From: Blasia pusilla
Taxonomy: Eukaryota; Marchantiophyta; Marchantiopsida; Blasiales
Length of the DNA: 64,000 bases
NCBI GenBank assembly: GCA_050084515.1
Contig: CM114275.1
Location: 13,888,001 to 13,952,000, forward strand
Direction: 5' to 3'
Shown in pieces: positions 45,580 through 56,159 of this stretch. The notes under the pieces were generated by a model that saw only the letters and a program-made list of their open reading frames with translations, made no database searches and was not told the origin of the DNA. The position numbers and the translations under genes are program-made. Each line of letters starts with the position of its first letter. Position 1 is the stretch's first letter.

Positions 45580-47479
45580 ATGGAGACTTGGGAGGCAAAT
45601 ATGGGCCCTAAGTTGACAAGAGGAGAGCGACGTCGGATACATCAATTCCTCAAGAGTTATAGGAGCTGCTTTGCGTTTAGCATGGAGGATTTGGGTACGC
45701 TGAAGTGACCGGGGATCCGCATTGAGTTGTCGAGTGATACGCTGATCTTCCGACGACCCCATAGGTCTAGTGATATGGAGAGGGCTCTGATTTAGAATAG
45801 GAGCCAAGACTTGGTCAGAGCAGGACTAGTGGAGATGTCACATGGGAAGTATGCGTCTGCCATTGTCATGCCTGCCAAGAAGGATGTGCATGGCAACTGG
45901 ACGGATAGGTGGATGTGTGGAGATTACCGACCTATCAATCGGCATACAAAGTCCGATAGGTATGCCATGCCCACCCCTGAGGAGATCTTTGATGCGATTG
46001 GTCACGCGAAGGTCTTCAGCTCATTGGATTTGCGAGTCGTATACCATCAGCTGCCTATCAGATTGGAGGACATGCAAAAGACGACATTTTGGGGCATCGA
46101 TCCTCACGGGAAGGATTGTTTGTACCAATGGCGGTTCTTATCATTTGGGTTAAAGAATGCCCCGGCGGAGTTTCAGAGGGTCATGGATAGGATCTTGGCT
46201 GGTCTGGATTTTACTAGGTGTTATATTGATGACATCGTAGTCTTAAGCGCCATGGTTGAGGAGCATGAGGGACATCTAGAGGAGGTGATTTCGACGATTG
46301 CAATAACATGGGCTGAAGCTACATCTAGGCAAGTGCAAGTTCTTCTACGACCTGATTGAGTACTTGGGTCATACGATATACCCAGGGAGCCTTGGTGTTC
46401 AGCAGACGAATGTCGAGGCTATCTCACGCATTCCACGCCCTACAAATGTGAGTCGTGTTCGCGCATTCATGGGATTGGCAAACTTCTATCGGCGGTACGT
46501 CAAGGGATTCAGTTTGATTGCGAAGCCGCTAACCTTGCTGACCAAGGTGGATCACGAGTGGCACTGGCGGGATGAGCAGGACCGAGCATTTTAGTTGCTC
46601 AAGGACAGATTGACGTCCGCGCCCATCTTGAGGAGACCGATCATGGGGCATCCCTTTCAGTTGCATACAAATTGGAGCATGTTGGGGCTTGAAGCAGTGC
46701 TCACCCAGTATGATGATGAGAGTAGAGAGTTCGTGGTGGCTTACGCTAGCCGCTCGAACAACGCTGCAGAGACAAAGTACAACTCGTGTGAGGGTGAGTG
46801 CTTGGCTGCAGTGTGGGTTATCACGCATTTCAGGTGTTACTTATTCGGCAATCCCTTTACCATCATCATTGATCATCAAGCACTGAAGTGGTTGGTGGAG
46901 TCTGACAAGCTTAGAGGGGAGCTTGCGAGATGGGCTCTGTTGTTGCAGGAGTATGATTTTCAGGTGGTTCATAGACCTGGGACGCTCAACCAGGAAGCAC
47001 ATGGGTTGAGTCGTAACCCATGCCTGAGTCAGCGAGACGTGACTGGAGCTCGATGGCATGGAGAGAGTGATGAGGAGTCAATGCTAGGATGGCACGCATC
47101 AGCCTATTTAGGCATGTTGGCTATGGAGAGCCAGAGTGTGGAGACTTCGATGGCGAGTTCTAGTGGAGAGTCCTTGGATCTCGAGGCCAGTGAGGAGACC
47201 ACAGGTGGCCGAGATATTCATGATGATGGAGTAGTTTTCGAGTACCTTCGTAGTGGCAGCATTGTGAGCACCGTGGGTGCCAGAGAGCGGGATCGGATCC
47301 TACAACGGGCGAGATGGTTCCGTTGGGAGGGGACACTTGTTTTGAGGATTTGGGAGGATGGTAGAGTACACGTAGTGCCGCATCCTTTGCAAAGAGCACG
47401 ACTAGTGCAGCATGCCCACGAGGAGTTGGGTCACTTTGGGATGAAGCAGATGTACAACTTGCTCCAGATTCAGTATTGA
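45580..47479 (+). pseudogene. Gypsy reverse transcriptase and RNase H
   Basis: RT starts with METWEANMGPKLTRGERRRIHQFL and stops at 45706 and 45794, then is open from 45811: PAKKDVHGNWTDRWMCGDYR, PTPEEIFDAIGHAKVFSSLD, YQWRFLSFGLKNAPAEFQRV and the catalytic CYIDDIVVLS. A frame change near 46300 leads to HTIYPGSLGVQQTNVEAI and FMGLANFYRRYVKGFS (46364-46594), a TAG, then RNase H (46595 on): HTNWSMLGLEAVLTQYDDES, YNSCEGECLAAVWVITHFR, IIIDHQALKWLVES and GTLNQEAHGLSR. The Asp of IIID and the Glu of EGECLA are kept. After RNase H comes a long acidic linker, then the integrase HHCC beginning HAHEELGHFGMKQMYNLLQ, cut by a TGA at 47477. Confidence 0.9.
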
Positions 47480-48391
47480 TGGCGAGGCATGCAGATTGAC
47501 GTTCAACAGTTTGTTGCCAAGTGCATGGTGTGTGATCGATTCGAGCATCGTTCAATGCTCCGACTCCATAGTTGCATCCATTACCCCATCATGGGCTTAG
47601 GGTATAGATGGATTTTGGATTTTGTAGGACCTTTGCCTTTGACAAAGCGACACGGTCGTTATATGTTGGTGATGATCGAGCATTTCTCGAAGTGGATCGA
47701 GCACTTCTCTAAGTGGATCGAGTTGGTTGCATTGCCTGACAAAGCAAGTGAGGAAGTAGCTTATGCTTTCCTTGATAGAGTGCTGAGTCATTATGGCGCA
47801 CCGGCTGAGGTGTTGATAGACCAGGGTATCGAGTTTCGCGATGAGTTCTAGGCCTTGTGTGATCAGGCATTGATCGACCACCGTACGACTTTGCGAGATC
47901 ATCCCGAGGCGGATGGATTAGCAGAGAGAGTTGTGCAGACGGTGAAGAGGGGTTAACGCAAGTATGGCTTGCTGAGAGGTCACCTAGGAGATTGGGACCT
48001 CCAGTTGCCGTGGTTGGCGATGGGATACAGATTCAGCACGCAGGCCTTAACGTCTTTTTCACCATACTTGCTACTTTATGGCCGAGAGCTAGATTTACCT
48101 GTGGCCATTCGTCGAGATGCTGGTGAGGTGCTGGACCTTGATGACCCAAATGTATGGATGCGAGCATGTTCTCAGAGGGTTGAGTTATTTCGGAGAGTGA
48201 TGTCCATGGCGTTCGAGAACTTGGCGATTGCACAACATCGAGATACGTTGAGGTATGCGACTATTCGGGGTGGTGGTTATCAACCAACTATGCGGAGGTT
48301 TCATCAGGGAGATTATGTCTACTTGTAGCAGACGACACCGATGACATTGGATGTGACTACAGGGTGCACTATCTTGAGAGTGCGTTAAGTT
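47480..48391 (+). pseudogene. Gypsy integrase core and C-terminal domain
   Basis: The second half of the zinc finger is QFVAKCMVCDRFEH (CxxC). The core reads LDFVGPLPLTKRHGRYMLVM (first Asp), then a short in-frame duplication (IEHFSKW twice), VLIDQGIEFRDEF (second Asp) with a TAG at 47849, and DHPEADGLAERVVQTVKRG with the Glu. The segment at 47969-48328 carries the downstream helix (WDLQLPWLAMGYRFSTQ), the LLLYGRELDLPV word and the C-terminal RYATIRGGGYQP, GDYVYL module; TAG at 48326 and TAA at 48386 interrupt it. The DDE triad can be seen but the frame is broken. Confidence 0.85.
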
Positions 48392-48754
48392 TTGCCATCC
48401 GGTGTTCTCTTGCTGGAGGGACGCAATGGTATGGTATGGAAGGACTATGTGCGTAATTGTGCGCTATGTCACCTTCCTAACATTGATGGTACAGTAGATC
48501 CGAGCTCACCAATAGTTCCTACAGGCTTGTGTTGTATGTTGTGTGGTTCAGCTCGTGGTGCGGCCACGATGCTAGTCTGTGATGGATGTTCGAGAGGTTG
48601 GCATATGGCATGTCTGACGCCACCTCTCACTAGGGTTCCTCGGGGACGATGGATGTGTCTCAGATGTACATGGAGGAGATACTACATAGGTTTCGATTCC
48701 AACTTTTTCTATGACATGGATGATAGAAAGGCGACTAACGATGGGGCCACATGA
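48392..48754 (+). CDS. PHD finger at the C-terminus of the gypsy polyprotein
   Basis: The ORF is open for 120 codons. After SGVLLLEGRNGMVWKDYVRN and an extra conserved CALC pair, a complete C4HC3 finger spans about 48533-48667: C-x2-C-x11-C-x2-C-x4-H-x2-C-x14-C-x2-C, with CDGCSRGWHMACLTPP and GRWMCLRCT. All eight zinc ligands are present here, unlike the copies at 0.7 and 3.3 kb. PHD fingers of this type usually bind histone H3 tails. In chromoviruses a chromodomain sits at the same position and steers integration, so a similar role is inferred. Codons before 48392 are the integrase C-terminal module in the same frame with two stops. Confidence 0.85.
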   Translation: MPSGVLLLEGRNGMVWKDYVRNCALCHLPNIDGTVDPSSPIVPTGLCCMLCGSARGAATMLVCDGCSRGWHMACLTPPLTRVPRGRWMCLRCTWRRYYIGFDSNFFYDMDDRKATNDGAT

Positions 48755-48859
48755 GCACCTGACCTTTCTGCTCTTAGCGTCCTAGAGATGTATGTGGTGG
48801 TAGGTAGGGATAGATGGCTGTCTGGAGTTTAGGGGACCTAACCACCAGCTAGAGGGGAG

Positions 48860-49610
48860 ATTGGAGATATTTTGGTACTTCTCGCCTCTATGTATGGATG
48901 CCATGAGTTAGCATGGGATCGTGTGTGTTTGTGTGTGTGGTCGATGACAACGATGTATGTTGTGTAGCAATGTGTATGCGCACAACAGTTATCACGACTA
49001 TTAGGATAGATCGGTGGGATCTAGCAAAACGATTGCACCAATAGTGGAGGACAGGCCTAGGAGGTCGAGGATGACCTGTGGAGGCCCCGGAAAACCTGAG
49101 AGAGCAGGTTTTTCCTTCGTTTCGGCTCATTTGGAGCCATATATAGAAACTTTCTATTTCAAGTAAGTTTCCATATTGGGGATAGTTGACTTTCCACTTT
49201 GCCCTTGACCCGCTACAACAGCTCAAGAGCCAAGGAGGTGACATGCAAGCATAGGTTACCGTTTAGAGGGCTTGGGAGAGGGAAGGGGGTATGCCTCCAA
49301 GAGAGAGCTTGAGAGCTCATTCTCTCTTTGTTGATTCTCTTGGCATAAGGCGGCGGAGCTATGGTCCTTTGCCTTGTGAGTGTAACCCAAGCCTCTCATT
49401 AGGAGAGTGGGTTTGGTTTGACATGAGAGAGAGTGCACAACTTTGAGAGCTATGGTGTGAGATGGTGTAGAGAGAGATTGGATCTTACTTTAATTGGAGA
49501 TATTTTGGTACTTCTCACCTCTATGTATGGATGCCATGAGTATGCATGGGATCGTGTGTGTGGTTGATGACATCGATGTATGTTGTGTAGCGATGTGTAT
49601 ACGCATGACA
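48860..49610 (+). repeat. Gypsy 3' end: direct repeat, R1 block, direct repeat
   Basis: Copy B1 (48860-48988) and copy B2 (49493-49610) share ATTGGAGATATTTTGGTACT, CTCTATGTATGGATGCCATG and GATGTATGTTGTGTAGC.ATG. Between them lies R1 (49006-49491), matching 39141-39735, with CATATATAG at 49139-49147. The order terminal repeat A1, genes, B1, A2, B2 formally resembles split direct repeats. The - strand copy keeps the R1-tail/B2 junction (56.83 kb). Confidence 0.8.
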
Positions 49611-50321
49611 AAATTGAGAGACTCGAAATGGAATTCCATTTGCCACCGCAAATGACAAAGCTCAATAGCCTACCCGCGAATCTCCCTCAGAAATTTTCAT
49701 TGTCCTTTGAAAGCACGGCCACCTGTGATCCTTGCATTTTCCGACTTGACAAATCGGAGCTCTCCAACTCTGAACATTCTTCTCATAATCGAGCGATTCA
49801 TATTCACGGTTTCTTGAGCAGCTCCGTTCACTGTCATCAAGGGGCAATAAGAGCCCTCACTCCATCCAAATAGAAAGATTATGTAGAGATCAAATCGAAG
49901 ATAGGCTTGATGCATTGATATTGAAGAAACCCCTTCAGTCTGGTCGGCTAGGACATAGAGGTTTGGCGGTGAAAACTAGTGTGCGACCTTAAGAGGAGTG
50001 GAATAATATTGTTAAATAACTATTATTTATTAATATTTGCCTGCCATCTACACTAGTATGCTCTCCCACAACCAGCAAACTCACAGTTAGAACAAATTCA
50101 CACTTAGATAGATATTCACTCATCTCTGTGGTCTATGATATTTGCAACACTTAGTGCAACCTCAAATACACAAAGACCTACATAAAAGCCCTTTCAAAAT
50201 CTTCCCTAAAGTTCTTATACCTTTGCCATCCATGACATATTATCAGTTGAAAACAACACAACACACCCTGATCTTCATATCATACTTCGCCAGATTACAT
50301 AACGACTCCAAGAGTCAATAA
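49611..50321. other. Intergenic; start of the G-poor block
   Basis: No gene is recognised. From about 50040 the + strand becomes markedly poor in G, marking the likely left flank of the Helitron remnant. Confidence 0.4.
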
Positions 50322-50491
50322 TTGTTGCTTATCGTTCTCACTCCAAGAAACTCAACGAGACCAAGCCTGAAGGTACCAACTATCATTTACTCTCAGCCTA
50401 ATCAAAGGAGTATTGCTCTCTTAAACTATTGTTTCCATAATATTTACAACACTTCAATCACTTCTACCTATATCCACACTGTTCATATAAA

Positions 50492-51599
50492 ATGCCTAAT
50501 CATAAAAAGCACTCTAGAAGATCGGCTAATTCAAGATCTACACTTAGGAACAATGTCACTAGAATACAAGCTATACACAAAAATCCCATTCTTAACAAGC
50601 TCCGACTACACACGTGTAGATCACAAGCCCGCCGCCTGAACATATCAAAGCAGAAACTACTTTGCAAACCAATCAGTTACCGCTGCCCTCTAGCTAGTAC
50701 ATTTCTCTCAAAATGGAAATCCATTTGTAACCTTTTTATACAAAAGATGCAGTGTTGTGGATATTGTGGCTCTATTCTATATTGCACTCCCCGCAGTAGA
50801 ATGTGCACAGTACAATCTGAGAAATATCCACCACATGCTCTGTGTAATGGGTTTCTCAAGGACTACATCATACCACTTCCTCGTCACTTTTACATGTGTG
50901 ATCTTTGTACTAATTCCAAACCACGTACCAATTTAAATGTTTACATGACCCCAACATACATTAGAGACCTCCTCAAGTCTGATCCTCTCCATATCCAGCT
51001 TCTGTCCATTGTGGATTCAAGACTTGGCATAATACAAAAATATAATGGATTTCATGAAGGCTTCTTCCGTCCAGCCTCTCTAATCCACTTTAGACTCTAT
51101 TCAAGACAGCGTTAGCAACATACTTGCAACAAAATTAGCTATAAATGACTTATATAAGGACTATAAATGTTTGTTAGATTTTTCCAACCCATCTACCCGG
51201 CTCATAGTACTTCCAAGTAACTCAATCTCCTCCATTCTCAAGAAAATCCAAGAAAAAGGTAAGGTAACTTACAGCATGTCCTTCAATCCGTATCATCCAA
51301 AATTGAATCTTTTGCAAGATGTAACGTACTCTCTTCTCATCCAACGTTGTCATTCATATGATATCTTTAACAACGATTGCATATTCCTCAAGAGGCATGC
51401 ATTTTCTAGACAATCCTTCTTAACAGACTCAACTGGAAACTCCCTTGATAGTAGGTTGACAATCGAGACAGGTATCTTTCCTTTTCTATTTCCTTTTCTT
51501 TCAGGTTACTTTGGAGGTTCCATATCGTTTGCAGACTATACAAGCAAAGGTCAAAACAACTCGTTAGTGCATTTTCCCTTTTCAAACCATATCCTCTAG
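50492..51599 (+). pseudogene. Helitron protein, N-terminal and Helitron_like_N region
   Basis: The first segment (50492-51115) is basic, then CCGYCGSILYCTPRSRMC and a second Cys pair (MCDLCTNSKPRTN), followed by LHIQLLSIVDSRLGIIQKYN. The second (51171-51599, other frame) has KVTYSMSFNPYHPKLNLLQD, IFLKRHAFSRQSF and FPFLFPFLSGYFGGSISFAD, the FPxLFPxGxGxxxxISF signature of the Helitron_like_N region. A stop at 51113 and a frame change separate them. The zinc-finger-like start is common in Helitron Rep proteins. Confidence 0.75.
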
Positions 51600-51628
51600 T
51601 CATGCACCACCTATGACAATCAATTTCC

Positions 51629-52700
51629 TTGTGTTCATCCTCTCAGTCATTCATACTCAACAGAGATCTAGATAAGTTAAGAAGAGACAAAGCAAATTTA
51701 CCTAAGGAAGACTTATATCGCCACTTGTCTAAATATTCTCCTAGTCCCCAAGTTCTTGGTACACCAGGTTGGCATAGAAAACACCTTAAAGACATTAAAG
51801 CCATGGTACAAAAATGGGATATACCCCACTTTTTCTTAATACTCACTTCTGATGAGGTCTCCCCAACTAAGTGGCCAAAGGTAGACTTAATAGAGATGCT
51901 CTTATGTGCATTCAATCCTGAATTTACCTCGCACGATGGACCCGTTGAATGTGCTCAACTTTTCCACACTCGTCTACACATTCCTATCTTGGTTCATATT
52001 CGTTGGACCACAAATACTATATAGAGATGTTGATTACGTCCTTAGGTATGAGATTCAAGGGAGAGGCAACCTTTCTCACTGTCATATGATATTTTGTGTA
52101 GACACTGACGATATTGAACATGTCATAGTAGAAATATGTGCCTATATACCTGCTACATCTACAGACCAGCTCTCACAAGACAACAAGGATTCTACATTAG
52201 ACACTAATGCTTTGCTCCACACCAACGTCACAACCAAGAAAATCCAGAGATCCAAGGAAGGAGTATGTTTTGTTAGAAAGAAAACCCAACGTCCATATTT
52301 TAGACTTGGCTTTCCATATGATATAAGTCTCCAATAGTTTCCCTTCATTCATCCTAAAACCAAGAGATGGACATATTTCACACCATCTTTTGAACATAGA
52401 AATGTCATCCCGTACCATCCCATGGTCCTCCTACTATGGGGCGCGCACATGAATCTACAATGTGTTACAAATACTGACTGGTCCTTTTACCTAATAATGT
52501 ATGCACTCAAGTCAGAACCTACATGATCTCTGGACATTGACACAAAAACTGCACGTTGTCTAGGACTAGATAGTTTGGATGACGTTAAGCATAAGCTCAT
52601 ATTTGGAGTTGTCCTGAATCATTCTATATCGTCTACAAAAGCTTCTCTCATGTCCATGTAGATTTTGATCATATTCAGGTCCCAATCCGTCAAGTACATA
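51629..52700 (+). pseudogene. Helitron HUH/Y2 Rep nuclease
   Basis: The segment at 51629-52024 holds LGTPGWHRKHLKDIKAMVQK, PHFFLILTSDEVSPTKWPKV and a CAQLFHTRLH word. The frame shifts near 51980 to RDVDYVLRYEIQGRGNLSHC followed by HMIFCVD: the HUH motif (His-Cys-His) is intact. A TAG at 52335 follows. Next come PFIHPKTKRW, RNVIPYHPMVLLLWGAHMNL and (about 52476-52515) WSFYLIMYALKS, keeping the two catalytic tyrosines in Y-x3-Y-x2-K spacing. Catalytic residues survive although the frame is broken. Confidence 0.8.
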
Positions 52701-53169
52701 GCCTCCAACCCACCAACACGCCAAACTACATTGAATAGGAATGCATGAGTATCATGCATTCACCCTGTCTTAGAATATTGTAATAGACCCAAATCTTTGG
52801 AATCTATTACATTTACACATTACTAGACCCACTATACTACTGTAAAAAGTACCAAACACTCTGTTGCTGCTGCAATACGTGTAGGCATTGATTTGTCAAG
52901 AAACATTCTCTACAAGACCTCTAGATTGGTTTGTTTTACAAAATTCCACCCACTTCACCAATGGAATGAGTTCTTTTACAGTCAACTTCTTCACCATGTG
53001 CCATTCAAGTCAGATAACGACCTTATCTCCTCGAGATCACCCCGCTGGACATATCTTCATGAGTGCCTACTACGAGGTGTTATAACTAGTATAGAATCAA
53101 TTGATACACTCATCAATACACATGCTACTTTAAATCAATGGAGCTCAACACACGCATATTGCTGAAATA

Positions 53170-54235
53170 CTAACTAAGACTTCCGATATTCTTAGACCCT
53201 TCCTACAAGACAACTTATCAGAGATATTAACCCAAACTCCACCAAGCCCACCATCTACTGATATTATTACAGAAGATGAAATACTATAGCTTTTTTTCAC
53301 AAGCTCAAATCCAAATCATTTGGTTTAGTTTTATTACATGTACTGAAAGACTTTCTTTATCAATGTTATTTGTTTTGGAAGCAAAGCATCCATCATTAGA
53401 TTACACCCACACGCTACTACCGTTCACTATGCTTTCAGAAATAATCACATGCATGCCACCTCATAAGTTTAAAATAGGGAGTCTAAGGTAGTTATTATAG
53501 ATGAATGTTCATTGTTAACACCTCATCTTCTTCAAATTGTAGCCATGAGGTTGAATTACAAACATGGATTTACTTGTAATTCGTTGATTTCATAAAATAG
53601 AAACCACATGCTCATCTTGTCACCTTTCTTTGCCATTGGTTGTAAAGTTATACTCAAATCTAACATTAACATCAAGATTCAAGTCTTGCCTTGGTTCATG
53701 CTTTGTCTCGGAGAATGATGCGGCTCTCTATGGTGTCATAACTTGAACCGTTTGTTTGGCAAAGCATCCATCATTCAGCAGAAATAATCACTATAAAAAC
53801 ATTGTCTTGACATCTACCTTTCTTTGCCATTGGTTGTAGTTAATAACTATATAACTACATGGTGTCATAACAGATTTACACTATAAAATTGTAGAATAAC
53901 TATATCACCATAGTCACCATAATCGATTTTTCCACACTCAAGTATGGCTCAGATTCTAAATATTACAAAAAGACATTCCCCCTAACACTTGTTTATGCCA
54001 TAATAGGGCACAAAAGCCAAGGTCTTACAATAAAAGGAAAGTGCATACTTGTCATTAAATCTCCTTTTGCACCTAGTCTACTTTATGTCATGCTTTTATG
54101 CGTTGAATTTAGAGATCAGATCAGAATTCTTGGAAGTTTGTCTTCATCTGACTTTTTCACATTTGGACAGTCCTAAATCCGCCGTGATTTTGTCCACACT
54201 ACTGATAAATCCATTTCAGAATTGCATCTCATGAT
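53170..54235 (+). pseudogene. Helitron helicase, decayed
   Basis: Motif II reads VVIIDECSLLTPHLLQIVAM (53487-53546). IGCKVILKSNINIKI (about 53635-53680) matches the family's (P)V.L..NID block. The C-terminal motif reads YAIIGHKSQGLTIKGKCILV then LLYVML.VEFRDQIRILGSL (53990-54130), the usual HKSQG and LYV.LSR ending. The P-loop (GKT) is not visible. Stops and frame shifts separate all blocks. Confidence 0.7.
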
Positions 54236-55625
54236 AATACCCCAAGGACAAAGGGTAAGGGCAAGGCAGTTTCATCTAGCCAGCCCCTCACCTACATGCA
54301 CCAGGTGCAGCGGGCTCATTCTCAGAGTTTTACATCAACACCGTACGACTCACTACCCACAGTGATACCACCATCTTCACTAGATACATCTCGTCCTCGA
54401 GTAGTTTATATAGCTTCTAATGCATTTGATTTGCCTCTTTACTACTTGCTGCTTGCACTAATGACTTTACAGACCCCATTGAACTATATGGACTTTGTGA
54501 CTATGATCCTCAACGACATTTAGACAATGCTAGAACCATATGCACCACGCTACACTTAGCCAACTGAAAACCATATGAGATTTTGTGACAATCTTGGCCT
54601 CTCTCCAGCATTCTGGGAGAACGGTGTTACTAGTCGTTAGATACAAGGGATCATAACACAAGGCAAATCATGGGATGAAATTTTTGCTCCACAACAAAGA
54701 TGCACCTGCTACATGTAACCCCCTCTAAACTTCTCCCCTTCATCTTCATTCAGTTTTATTTCCTCTACTAGTGTTCTTCATCGTCTTACTCCTTCTATGT
54801 GTGTCTTTAGGTATTCAGAAAGAGGCCCTTCGCTACAAGAAGGTTGAATTCAATGAGACAACACTCACTCGCACTCAAGCAAACAGGCTTTTCTCTATAT
54901 CTTCATGAGGCATTAGATTAGACCAACTCTGAACTCTCAAACATGAGATCCATTTACCTTTATCCATGATAATAGATCTTACTTCATCAAAAGCCTCTCA
55001 CCTCATAAATAGGATGAAGCTTGCAAGCTCCAACGGGGAGCTTCCTGACAATACCCCATCAGGTTCTGAAGATGGCGCTCCCCACTTGGTTCCTATCCTA
55101 CCTGACTTTGAGGCTATCAATGTCAAATCTGAACCCAAATCCTCCACTTCACCGATAGATCTTACTACTTACGAGCCTTCATCTCAGATTACTTCGCCAA
55201 CAAAATGCAAGTGTGCGTAGTAAACTCAGGTACTTCAGTTTTTTCTACACTTCTACATACATACTTCCAATTTTTAGATTTCCTACCACTCTTCTAAACC
55301 AAAGTTTGTCGCCCTTTCTTGCATGCACACTTTTCCGCTACCGCTTGTTTGAAATTTTCGACAAAGTGCTTACCACTTTCATACAAAAGCCATGAACATC
55401 ACGATGGTCCTCCTACACTTAACATCCAAAGTGTTTGCAAGAACAGAGCATGTGCCAATTTTCTTCTTTTCATCTTGAACAAATTTTGTATTGCACAAAT
55501 TTTACTGCAATTCTTTGCACTTCTGATGTTCACTACAATTTTTAAATATTTTCAAAAACTTTGACAACACACTTCTCTCTTCTTACTTGAGCTATTATAT
55601 ATGATTTAATCTCTGTTTTGAACCA
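54236..55625 (+). other. Helitron-adjacent accessory ORFs with IDLT words
   Basis: Short open stretches (54296-54523; 54966-55220) separated by likely introns or lesions. The first has Ser/Thr/Pro-rich TSTPYDSLPTVIPPSSLDTS then LPLYYLLLALMTLQTP. The second has two hydrophobic-IDLT words (MIIDLTSS, SPIDLTTY) around an acidic middle, reminiscent of SUMO-binding motifs. No known family. They share strand and G-poor composition with the Helitron genes. Confidence 0.3.
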
Positions 55626-56159
55626 TTGTGTACACTTATGCACTTTCCATCATTGCTTTTTACACACTACACTTTCTTTGCAATGTGCCATGTTCTTTCA
55701 CTTTCCAAACTACCTCTCCATGGAACTAAAGATTGCATTTCCACGCAAGTCAAGAAAAGGATGACATGCCGACGTCCCCCATTCACCCGACATATACATG
55801 TAATTTCAGGAGTGCATCATTCAACCAGCGAACCAGATGTACCAAACTTCCATCACTCCTCTCAAGACTCGCATGTGCCACTTCACGTCTACACCAGGCT
55901 GCTTTACAAGCTAGACCAGCTTCAGGATCAGAATCATGCTCTGAATTCTGAGATCACTACACTTACTTCTAAAGTTTGTGATGCTATTGAGAGGGCTACT
56001 ACAGTAGAATCAACAGTGGACACTTACAAAGACAACCTTTCAAGTGCTTCTGCCTACTTCAAAGAATTTCTCAAATGTACTTCAGATCTTGTAGAGGTCA
56101 ACCCAAAGTTAGAGCTTGAGGCACTACTTATTCAGTCTCTATTGCCCAAGTTCATTTGA
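55626..56159 (+). CDS. Coiled-coil accessory protein in the Helitron block
   Basis: This is a 177-codon ORF. The first ~50 residues probably come from an upstream intron or untranslated sequence. After a Ser/His-rich part (HHSTSEPDVPNFHHSS), residues 90-177 form a long helix-rich coil: YTRLLYKLDQLQDQNHALNS, then ERATTVESTVDTYKDNLSSA, and the end SAYFKEFLKCTSDLVEVNPK. Its C-terminal ~80 residues align with the - strand ORF at 29424-29720, with matching spacing. It follows the Helitron helicase by about 1.4 kb on the same strand. Function unknown. Confidence 0.45.
   Translation: MCTLMHFPSLLFTHYTFFAMCHVLSLSKLPLHGTKDCISTQVKKRMTCRRPPFTRHIHVISGVHHSTSEPDVPNFHHSSQDSHVPLHVYTRLLYKLDQLQDQNHALNSEITTLTSKVCDAIERATTVESTVDTYKDNLSSASAYFKEFLKCTSDLVEVNPKLELEALLIQSLLPKFI

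Larger units (their letters stand above)
39141..49610 (+). mobile_element. Near-complete Ty3/gypsy element with DNMT3-like domain and PHD finger
   Basis: One strand carries, in order, a terminal repeat (R1), leader, gag, protease, cytosine methyltransferase, RT, RNase H, integrase, PHD finger, and a 3' block of repeat-R1-repeat. The right-hand order is supported by the - strand copy at 56.7-64 kb and by the fragments at the left of the window. Stops and frame changes occur in every module, so this copy is defective. Outer boundaries are approximate because no target-site duplication was identified. Confidence 0.8.
50322..54235 (+). mobile_element. Helitron remnant (Rep-helicase)
   Basis: Helitron protein blocks follow one another on the + strand: an N-terminal cysteine-rich part, the Helitron_like_N region, the HUH and two-Tyr Rep nuclease, and a PIF1/RecD-like helicase ending. 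All are split by frame changes and stops. I could not find the TC..CTRR termini or the 3' hairpin with confidence, so the ends are only protein-based. Rolling-circle transposition is the known mode of the family. Confidence 0.75.

Noticed and set aside
49580-49915. ORFs on both strands just right of the gypsy 3' repeat
   Set aside because: They overlap each other in opposite strands, and neither shows a motif.
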